Source of the DNA: Brachycybe producta
Taxonomy: Eukaryota > Arthropoda > Diplopoda > Playtdesmida > Andrognathidae
Length of the DNA: 64,000 bases
NCBI GenBank assembly: GCA_036925085.1
Contig: JAUPFP010000024.1
Coordinates: 2,204,001 to 2,268,000 of the forward strand
Reading direction: 5' to 3'
Shown piece after piece: positions 55,691-64,000 of the stretch (within the stretch, counting starts at the first letter, position 1; each line of letters opens with the position of its first letter). A program made the translations under genes and the position numbers. The notes beneath the pieces are model-generated. The model saw only the letters and a program-made list of their open reading frames with translations, was not told the origin of the DNA and made no database searches.

Positions 55691-56035
55691 ACCTAGTACG
55701 TATTACAAACTTAAAAATTAGTTTTCACTTAACTCGAGTATTTACTGTAACATACACAGAATTTTTTTAAAATTACAGTACCATTTTTACAAACAAAATA
55801 TTACCAATGAGAGAGATCGGAACCATTTTTTTTTAAACAAGAGTTGCTGTATTTTTTTTTAAACTAACAAAAATGGGATTAATTTAGAATATGGTTTATG
55901 ATAAAATATTATATGTGCCATATATATATATGGCTCTTATAGCATTATATTGCACTCCCCCTCCCCCACCCTCAAAAAATGCAACACTTTTGCAAATAGT
56001 TTTCCACATGGAGAGTCAGTATATAAGTTTGTACT

Positions 56036-56095
<60 letters not shown>

Positions 56096-57182
56096 CATAT
56101 ACAAGTGTACTAAGTTTACAGGACGGGCATAACGGCATATTATCAGTTTGGGTTTAAGAGTGTTAAGAGTGAGTGCGCCATAAACTCTCATTAGTGTCAA
56201 GCGAAACACCATTGATGCAAGAAGAAAAAAACTGTAATGCCATTTCGGATAATTAAAGCACAAATCATATTTTCTTAGGGTACCCCACACCAACATCACC
56301 ACCGTATACGTAGTTCTAACTATCATCCCCCCTAAACTTCACCCCCCCCCCCCACCAAAAAAAACACATCCTAGTTAATTTCAGAGCTAAGAAATCTTAC
56401 TTAGTTGAAGGGATAAAAAAAGTATAAACGTCTACTACAAACATAAAAACTTATTTGAAGTAAGAAATTATTATAATCAAAAATGGGCGTATGTGTGTGT
56501 ATTGTACTAAAGCCAGTAAAGGGGTGGCTATAACAATTAATGATGCATAGACTAAATTAAAAGTAGAAGAAGAAAAAAAACCTAGAATTACAGCGCCGTC
56601 TACTAGCATTTATAATAAAGTCTATAAAATAAGATGCTATTTTTGGTTCTCTAAAATAGTAGAAATGAAAACTATATAATATGCAGAGAAGCTGTAGGAG
56701 TGCTGCAAACAAATTATATTTTTTGTTTGATAATCTGACATATAATTATATTACAAGTCAAGAAGAAAAAAATATAAAGTAAAAATTAAGTGTATAAATT
56801 CATATTATGCCAACTGTTAATAAGGACAAATTGAATTATTTAATAAAATGTCAAATATGTTGATGACAACGAAAAGCAGAAAAAAAAATACAAGTAGAAA
56901 ACTTTACTGTGAAGCAATGGTGCTATAAGTGATTGCCAACGTCTAGGCGGATGACACCGTCGTCAGAATTGTTACTGTCAAATGGAACAAATCGGATGAT
57001 TCGACATAATTACTAGATAACGGTGCATCCTAACCAACACCGAGTTCTAACTGAAAATCCAAAAAAAGTTTGTCATTTTCAAATTTGTGCGTCAAAATTT
57101 CACGAAAAACGTTTATGGAGTAAAGCATTAGCCACTTAGCCGTGGCGCCGTAAGAGGGGAAAAATCAAAATAAATATGCTCT
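55691..57182. other. AT-rich stretch with an AT microsatellite, no gene seen
   Basis: (AT)n of about 27 units at 56038-56091, and a poly-C run near 56342-56353. Frames overlapping the AT run are artefacts. Confidence 0.5.
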
Positions 57183-57335
57183 AAAGCCACCTTAAGTGAA
57201 TGAGCTATTCTCCCAGTTTTTAAAACACGTTCTCACAAGCTACTCTTCATTTTACACCTGAAAGATAGAATTATAATCAAGAGTTCCAGAAACATTTAGA
57301 CTCTAAAACCATCTTAAGGACTTCATCATAATTGC
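57183..57335 (-). mobile_element. MITE-A right-half fragment
   Basis: CACCTTAAGTGAATGAGCTA, TCTCCCAGTTTTTAAAACAC, then the tail ACCTGAAAGATAGAATTATA, ATCAAGAGTTCCAGA. Confidence 0.65.
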
Positions 57336-57559
57336 TAAATAACCATGCTCGCAATTTTTGACACGATTATTATTAGGTCCTATACTTGAGAGATGTTAAA
57401 TCATTCACTTAAGTGATTCTACAGAAATCATCGGTTTTGTCCATTTCGACAAAAAGATAGCATTTACGTAAATAGCCTAATGGAGTTTTCAATTCAGTAT
57501 TCGTCAAACGATTTTGAAAACTGCAGAACATTAAAAAGAAAACTATAGAACTCTTCCAA

Positions 57560-57567
<8 letters not shown>

Positions 57568-57621
<54 letters not shown>
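57568..57621. repeat. (AT)n microsatellite, about 27 units
   Basis: Pure alternating AT tract. Confidence 0.95.
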
Positions 57622-57624
<3 letters not shown>

Positions 57625-58847
57625 AGCCACTATAATATTACATTATTTCTAGCTAACATATAGTCTGTATGCATAGGGAGAGAAAAAAGACACACTAGTG
57701 AGCAATTTTTGTTATAATGTTTCTTCTTCTTTTTTGCTATTCCTCCCCCCCCCCCTCTTTATTTATTCGAAAATATACATAAAAATACATAAAAAAAATG
57801 TTGCGTCCATGATTGGCCATATGTATAAAAGAAAAAGAGAGAAAAAAAGCCCATTTGAATGCAGAGAACATAATGTAATATATAAATATCTAAATATAGT
57901 CCAGTGCATATGGAGAGTGATGCCATATTTAAGAGTTGAAATAATAGCAAATCTGGCGCGAAAAATGGCCAGTCGTAAAACTTTTGAGTTATGGTTCAAA
58001 AGAGAAAAGTACGATGATGATGATGATGATGCTGTAGGGAGAAATACATCTACATAAACTTGAGTTAGAGGTCCACTTATCAGTGGACGACGGCCCTGGA
58101 CCCGAAAACGACTTCCCTTTTCCACCCTCAACAACCTCCATCCACACATACATACATCCTGAATCCCCCCCCCTCAACCGATCCATATACACTATATATT
58201 ATATGCATGGCCAACTTCCTTCAAATAAATGCATATAAAATTCTATATCTACATCTCTGAAAATTCAATCTCAACTATTCCAGTCCAACTTCTAGACCGG
58301 TCCATAAATCTAGGTATATTTATGCAGTCGCCTCTATCAATTTAATATGTATAGGAACTGTTTTAGATTTAAGTTACTACACAATATTATACTCTAGCGT
58401 ATACACAAAGTATATAATATGCGTACATCATACAAAACCGTAGTAAAAATAAAAAAACCCCACTATTTTTACCATCTTGTTGTTTTTGATTGGTTCTTCA
58501 CGATGAGAGTCCATTCAAATGATTCCTATTTCATACAAATTTCACCATTTCTTTTATTTTTTAAAAAAAAAATATCTATAAAAAATATAAATAGCTCACT
58601 ATTTCTTCAATACATTGAAAAATTGGCTGCAATAAAATATTTCTGGTTGGGGGGGGATAGTATTGCAATTTCCATAGCAAATTTGCTATTTTTATACGGA
58701 TACGAGAGAAGAAAAAAAGTACTCATGAATATTCAAAAGAACTTTACAAAAAAATGAGGAGTGATTTTGTTCTGAAACTTTTCTCCTGTTTTTTTTTAAC
58801 TTCAAAAAAGGCCATTTACTTAAAACCAGGATAGCTACGAAAGTAAA
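57622..58847. other. AT-rich stretch, no gene seen
   Basis: Poly-C runs near 57745 and 58165, and GATGAT near 58014-58031. A short palindrome CCACTTATCAGTGG near 58072-58085. Frames of 112-128 codons lack recognisable domains. Confidence 0.45.
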
Positions 58848-59455
58848 GCGGCGATCAGACTGGCTATTTTTTTTTCGGTAAGATTTCTTGCAAGAAATAA
58901 GTCAAATATTGGACAATTTGGCTGTGAATCTTTGCACAGAGCTTCTTGTAAAACAACGAAAATGAGCGTTTTCTACAAGACATTTTATTTTGCAAGAAAC
59001 TACCTTCAAGTCTTGCTAGAGTGTATTATCACATTAGCAGCAATTAGTTCAATGACACATTGCAGTGAATCTTGCTTTAAATATTGCTATTGTGAATGCG
59101 GCTTAATAATCTTGCACATTGCACGTGCATTAAATGAATATATATTCTTGTCTTTGAGACTTCACTGGAAATGTATTGCGACAAACATTTTCATTCGTGC
59201 TCTACCAATTCTCGCGCAATCAATTTTCGAAGTTGCGATGTCATGAGCAACAAAACAATCAATTTTCGAAGTTGCAATGTCATCTATAAGAAACACCTCA
59301 ACCACGCCCACTCTGAATTGGCGTCAAGTTTGAATCGCGCATCGCACTCTGGAAATAAAGACATTAATGCCTTTCCCCGACTTCACTGGAAATGTATTTC
59401 AACAAACATTTCCAAAGTCGGTGGTCTTCCGGGTTCATGTACAAAGTTGCATCAT
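58848..59455 (+). repeat. Complex repeat with internal direct duplications
   Basis: GACTTCACTGGAAATGTATT, CAACAAACATTT occurs near 59158 and again near 59380; CAATCAATTTTCGAAGTTGC occurs near 59218 and again near 59255. TCTTGCAAGAAA and related words repeat near 58883-59020 in both orientations. The left tip GCGGCGATCAGACTGGC resembles other foldback tips, with GTGAATGCGGCTTA near 59090 as its possible partner. Confidence 0.55.
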
Positions 59456-59479
59456 CATAAGTATATATAGGAAAATATA

Positions 59480-59660
59480 AACAACTTAAAGAATTTTCAT
59501 GTTGATAACAAAACTTTTGATAGCAACTTCAAAAACTCGCCATTTTTTATTTTAAACCAAGCTAAACCTACAATAACGTGATTTAGTTATGTTATTTTCT
59601 AATTTCTAAAACACTTTTTCTAATTATATTTTAAGTTTTTGCAAACCACAAAATAACCAG
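59480..59660. mobile_element. MITE-A, diverged partial copy
   Basis: AATTTTCATGTTGATAACAA, ATAACGTGATTTAGTTATGT, TTTCTAATTTCTAAAACAC. Recognisable but old. Confidence 0.5.
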
Positions 59661-60282
59661 ATTTCTAGTGACATTTTAATGACAATCAAAAGTTAGCTCT
59701 AATAACTACTTAGGTTAATAAAGCCACGAACTTGATTATTAGATAACCGAGGTAACAAATTCTAAGCAAATACTTTGGATGACCACAAAGTGTCAAAATA
59801 GGAAATTTTAGAAATGAAAAGACACATAATACACATTAACATCATCGATTCAGCAGAAGATTCCTCCTTATGGCTTTTATACTTACAGAAAAATGCCAAA
59901 AAAAAGGAGATTAAGTTGAGGCTAACAAATTAGTAAAAAGCGCCATCTTTTTTTTATGGGTAAACGCAAAATGTACCCATTGTGATGTTTTGTGTGTCAC
60001 TGTCTGTGTATACAGTGCATGTATATATAATGTGTACATGGGCTTTGTCATTTCCTTGCTCATTTGTTTCGACGCGGGCGGTCGTTGATGAATGATTTCC
60101 CACCCATCGCCACAGTTTCCTCCCCATACTCTTCCAAACTCATTTTTCACTGCCACAACAGTCATCCATTTTGCTCGATATTGGCACTCAATAGGATTAC
60201 ACCTTCACCATGTCATCATTCACAATCAAGTCGTCGACTTGACAAACACTTCAACTCTCTCACTCACTCCCATGTATATAAA
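59661..60282. other. Gene-free stretch, slightly richer in GC near 60070-60280
   Basis: Overlapping plus-strand frames at 60064-60391 have no recognisable domain and run into the mariner-like terminal repeat. TCAAGTCGTCGACTTGA near 60227-60243 is a palindrome. Confidence 0.4.
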
Positions 60283-60387
60283 TATACAGGGTGCGCCACG
60301 CAAAACGAATCATCGCATTTTGTTTATAACCTTTTTTGTTTGTTTTGGGAATCGGTTTTTTTTTCTTTTTCAGAATAATTTTGGGGA

Positions 60388-60459
60388 ATGAGCCGATATA
60401 CACCACGTCAACGCGCACAAATAGTGCAGCTGCTGTACTTTAAGAAAACAATCTGGTAA
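60388..60459 (+). pseudogene. Mariner-like transposase, N-terminal stub
   Basis: ATG opens 23 codons reading MSRYTPRQRAQIVQLLYFKK and three more residues, then TAA. The RYTPRQRAQIVQLLYF pattern is the start of the first helix-turn-helix DNA-binding region in many Tc1/mariner-type transposases. It lies ~100 bp inside the left terminal repeat, the expected position. The rest of the DNA-binding domain and the whole DDE/D catalytic domain are missing, so it cannot act. Confidence 0.7.
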
Positions 60460-60528
60460 TTTAATATGGCGTCCAAAATCACTATTTTTGCACCAATTAA
60501 AAAAAAGTCAACATAATTGAAAAAAATC

Positions 60529-60627
60529 ATGCAAATATCCCTGATTAAAATGCTTTTTGAAGTTATGCAAAGATTTGCAACACAAGAGGACATACATATT
60601 TGCAAACGCAGTGGAGGTGACCATTAG
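60529..60627 (+). pseudogene. Mariner-like transposase, C-terminal stub
   Basis: A 32-codon frame ends FEVMQRFATQEDIHICKRSG then GDH and TAG. A closing ...RF...C....GG.H pattern is typical of the last residues of many mariner-type transposases, where Arg-Phe precedes a Cys and a Gly-Gly-x-His end. It follows the N-terminal stub after only ~70 bp, so nearly all of the coding region between them has been deleted. The assignment rests on position and this short pattern. Confidence 0.55.
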
Positions 60628-60810
60628 TTAAAACATTTTTTTCACGGATTCGACTTATGCGCGTTCGTAAATACGCGGTTGCTGTAGAATCTACTTTCCT
60701 TTACATTCGCAACGTCACGTAACAATTGGCTCTGTAAACGCAATTCACCTAAACAAACGGGATTCAACAAACGTGATTTTTTTACTTATACGAAAAACCT
60801 CTGGAACGAA

Positions 60811-61943
60811 TTAAGAGGGTTACAAAGTAGATTAATTTCTAAACATATTCATAGATGGTGCTCGCATCGTTGGTTATTATGTATATAGGACTCTATGGTT
60901 ATTCTCATACACCTTATTATGTACATATGGTAATTTTTTTGCTATGTATTAGAGGCTACAACGGACAAATTTTTTCCGCCATCTTGGATGTCCGTTAGCG
61001 TGATTTAAGTCACCAACGTATTTTATTTTGCTTTTTTCTAGCAAATTTTTTTAAATTTTTTAAAAAAATAAATATAAAAATAAAGATTTAGCGAAATTTC
61101 GTAATAAAATAACATAATTTTAGTTAGAGAAGCGACTCTAAAATAAAAACGTAAACGAAATCATTCACCTTATATACGGCGATTTGTGTGGTCATTTTTG
61201 ACTAAAAAATTGCTGCTAAAGGTAGATTTTTTTAAATTTTATTGTTCTTTGCACTTAATATTCTTACCTTAATCGGAAATCTTCCATGTAGGGTTGGTTA
61301 TTCTTTTTAAAATGACGTCGTTTTCCATCGAAGCGGTGGAAAAATGGCGTCGTTTTCAACTTTCTCAAACGGCGTTAAACCGCTTCTGCGCATGCGCGCT
61401 CATTTCAGTTCAAACGAAATTCAAATACGTACTCTCTAACCAGGCCTTGACTGAATCAGATTCTTATTGATTGACTTTTACTTCAATATAAAAATAAACG
61501 TATGCAATTAGGTAATGAAATTTACTTGTTCTTATAGAAAACAAATAAATCTACCACCACATTTTTTTATTTTACTATTATCTCTTTTGTAAAAATAAGA
61601 TAATGGCTACCAAATATGTAGCTTTTTTTTCCTATGAGATTTTGCATAGGAAAAAAAAACACCTTTTTAAATACTTAATTAAAAATATTTAAAGGCAGAT
61701 TTAAAGTCTGAAAAATCTTTTATCAGTTTCATTAAACAATCTAATATTTATTACAGTTTGAATCACATTTTAAAAACTTATATGTCTCCAGATAATGGCT
61801 ACCAAACCTAACTGTATGTTTGAAATTTAAATTAGCATTATGTCTATGCTAATTCAATACAAGTGGCGCCTCTGATGTCAGACACTGCAATCAGTGTCGT
61901 CTGTCAAACCCAAACGTCCGTGACGCTTCTGTAACCCTCTTAA
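60811..61943 (-). mobile_element. TTAA-ended element (piggyBac-like), copy 2, nested
   Basis: TTAAGAGGGTTACAAAGTAG at the left and AGCGTTACAG-type right end CTGTAACCCTCTTAA; the whole is the reverse complement of 29152-30250 (1133 against 1099 bp) with high similarity along its length, including CGCATGCGCGCTCATTTC and TAGCATTATGTCTATGC. It is inserted in the mariner-like remnant, so it is younger than that element. Confidence 0.8.
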
Positions 61944-62143
61944 CCACACCAGTTGAGGGATAAGGGAAGAAAAATAACACATAATAAAATCCCAATACGA
62001 TTTCACTTTGTAAGGAATTTAACGTAAGCGCCATATATCTGTCAGTGCAAAGAACACAGAAATATTCTGATTTTTTTTATTTCTATTTCGGAATTCTGCT
62101 GGGTTTTCAGCATATGTGATTCTTCCCTTACTGTAATGTATTT

Positions 62144-62495
62144 TAGAGATGGGGGCATTCGAATCCTCGAATCTTGAAAAATATTCGAGATTCGAAAACT
62201 CGAATCTTCGCGCTTTTTTCGTCTTTCGAATCCTAACCTAAAAAAACTGTTAAAACTTTGGTAAAATTAATTTTAACTCCATTGACGTCCAATAGAAGTG
62301 TTCACTAACCAAAAAAAGTGGCACCCAGATCACCTTGTGGCGACCCTGAGTGCCACACTTTTATTATTAATAATTTAATATTTAATATTATTTCATTTAT
62401 TTGTAGCTTCTTAATGAATAATAATATGATTCTTATATGAAGGATTTGAGAACCTTTTAAGATTCGGATTCGAATTCGAATTTGTCCCACCTCCA
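62144..62495 (-). mobile_element. hAT-like element, copy 3, nested
   Basis: TAGAGATGGGGGCATTCGAA at the left and TTTGTCCCACCTCCA at the right are inverted ends. The body is the reverse complement of 11093-11478 (TTGACGTCCAATAGAAG, CGACCCTGAGTGCCACAC). GTATTTT flanks both sides, with an eighth T or A uncertain, fitting a 7-8 bp hAT duplication. It lies ~60 bp inside the mariner-like right end. Confidence 0.75.
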
Positions 62496-62563
62496 GTATT
62501 TTTGTTTTTTTGCTCAAAAGTTATAAATAAAATGTGATGATTACATTTGCGCCATCCTGTATA

Positions 62564-64000
62564 CATTCATGCAGTGTAATGCAATGCAACGCAATGCAAG
62601 CCTACTCCTTCTCCCCATCCAAGGTTCAAGCTCCAATTCCACCCACAAAATTTAGCCATTGTTAAAACCGACTAAAGGAAGTAAAGGTTCCCTAGTAGTT
62701 CTCCCCTCCCCCACTCCCTTTTCTTTCATACAGGATGTGCGTCATACTGCACACATTTATGATGGCGCCGTTGGTGGCAACATTAGAAATACACAAAGCG
62801 ACACACACAGACACACTCATGAATCACGCCTCAAATAATTAAACAAGATTGCCTCAACTTCAAACCACGATTATGATATTCACGCTTACTTTAATGCATC
62901 GTAACAACGATGATAATAGAAAGTGAAACGAATTAAACACTTCACTATCCATTATCTTCATCAAATATCACACCAAAAAAAAACATTATTTATAGTTGTG
63001 CCCATAAAACCCATCTTTCTAACATTGTAAATTGTTAAAATATCATGAGTCTAAAAAGAAATTCCATTGACATATGTAAATAGATTGTATGAATTCATCA
63101 TCATCATCATCACGGTTTTATTTCAAGCTTGAAAAACACCATTTTTTTGGAATTGATGAATGAAAAGTAATAAAGAGATTTTTCATGAAAAAAGTTTAAA
63201 AAAAAACACAACAATAGTAGAATTTACCATTAAGAAAATGATGACCGATTGGTTAAGTTAGAATTTATGAGACTGGTATATAAAAAAAACCAGTTGGAAA
63301 AAAAATCTTTTCAACAAGAGGATTTTACCAATGATGACCAATGGAACGTCTTGTTGCCCTTTGAGAGAGAGAGAGACATAGAAGAACATTCTTTTTCATC
63401 AGTTTCTTCTTATTGTCTGTTTACATGTTGATGACAATAACAACCAACAAACAGCCATTTTGAAAGGAAGAAGAAGGGTCACCAGAAAATGGTACAAAAT
63501 GCCTAAGTAAGCATCCCTGGCGAATGCTGCACTTGTCACGAAAATGCTTGATAAATTGAAACAAATCATGAAGAAAATGAGAGAGAAAAAAGAAATCTCT
63601 GAAAGCGTCCGAAAAACTCAATGGACACAGAACAACATTCTCCAAAAAACATCCATCAAGATTCATTTGAGAAAATACTAGAGGAAAGGAGGAAGAAGAA
63701 GAAGAAAAGTTTATGACTCAATAGCAAATAGTTTGTTTTTGTGGCTAAACTTTTCTTATGTCTTCATTTATCACAATCAACATACATTTTAACAAGAACA
63801 CGTAATAATGTTCTTCAAGATTTTCTTCCATTCTCTCTCAAATGTTATTTCTCAAACTGAAAGTGACCCCCCCCCGGCCCCCTCTCAAGACACATCTTTG
63901 GCTTTTTATTCAGATTCTACAAACGTTTTTCTTCACATAAATTAAGATGACTTCAGAAAATCAGTTCTAAGGGTCAATCAAGGATCGTTACGACCTTCCA
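62564..64000. other. Gene-free stretch to the window end
   Basis: ATGCAATGCAACGCAATGCA near 62579-62598 is a short direct repeat; an ATC run lies near 63097-63111, a GA run near 63364-63374 and a poly-C run near 63867-63875. An 81-codon minus-strand frame (63421-63666) and a ~55-codon Lys-rich plus-strand frame near 63510-63679 share the same DNA. Neither has a recognisable domain; an exon here cannot be excluded. Confidence 0.45.

Larger units (their letters stand above)
60285..62561 (+). mobile_element. Deleted mariner/Tc1-like element with two nested transposons
   Basis: The left end TACAGGGTGCGCCACGCAAA and reverse-strand right end TACAGGATGGCGCAAATG share ~50 bp of terminal repeat (ATCATCRCATTTTRTTTATA in both), flanked by TA at each side (60283-60284, 62562-62563), the IS630/Tc1/mariner target. 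Transposase stubs lie at 60388-60459 and 60529-60627. After removing a TTAA-ended element (60811-61943) and a hAT-like element (62144-62495), about 790 bp remain, too short for a complete transposase. The section 60650-60810 (CACGGATTCGACTTATGCG, CTTATACGAAAAACCTC) may be yet another remnant. Confidence 0.8.

Noticed and set aside
55948..55970. TATTGCACT, the seed of miR-92
   Set aside because: The match ends after the seed in a C-rich run and there is no hairpin partner.
63508..63679. Lys-rich ~55-codon frame as a possible exon
   Set aside because: No splice sites I trust and no recognisable domain; the opposite strand is equally open.

Overview
The window looks like AT-rich nuclear DNA from a metazoan, probably a marine invertebrate. 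I see no gene I can defend. The open reading frames are short (at most about 160 codons). They are made of low-complexity or repeat-derived residues (Ser/Leu runs from GA/CT tracts, Tyr-Ile runs from AT tracts, Phe/Lys runs from poly-A/T), and none carries a recognisable domain apart from two transposase stubs in a mariner-like element near 60.4-60.6 kb. I see no tRNA, rRNA or known microRNA. A tunicate-like genome would fit the style (AT-rich, dense foldback MITEs, hAT/Tc1/piggyBac/Helitron derivatives), but that is a guess from appearance, not an identification. The window is best read as intergenic DNA or the inside of a very large intron.

Layout. 1-9 kb: foldback elements of several families (1147, 3919, 5074, 5440), a short Helitron-type element ending at 2640, and a palindromic MITE at 7345-8150 carrying a second repeat inside it. 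9-20 kb: an (AT)n tract, more copies of the palindromic MITE (called MITE-A here, about 20 copies in the window), a hAT-like element at 11093, and a 320-bp purine tract at 13838. 20-30 kb: a CAGTG-ended foldback, a CT tract, a foldback built from CCACTTTGTGG-like words, and a second Helitron copy (to 25226) inserted into MITE-A. 29-34 kb: a 1.1-kb TTAA-ended element, a Helitron fragment, a 727-bp TTAA-ended foldback and a foldback built of TCGCGATAG words. 36-39 kb: a minisatellite of 18 full 31-33 bp units and an old decayed 30-35 bp repeat. 39.5-55 kb: a clean hAT MITE with an 8-bp target duplication, a 205-bp element with a 3-bp TTA duplication nested in another foldback, three complete copies of a ~205-bp palindromic MITE with 8-9 bp duplications, and a 615-bp foldback. 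55-64 kb: AT tracts and a 2.3-kb nested cluster, in which a deleted mariner-like element contains both the second TTAA-ended element and a hAT-like element.

The elements form a layered record of insertions rather than a cooperating gene set. Younger elements sit inside MITE-A, the F foldback and the mariner-like remnant, and several insertions can be ordered from their target duplications. All coordinates were read by eye; element ends are exact only where a target duplication or a perfect terminal repeat is stated.
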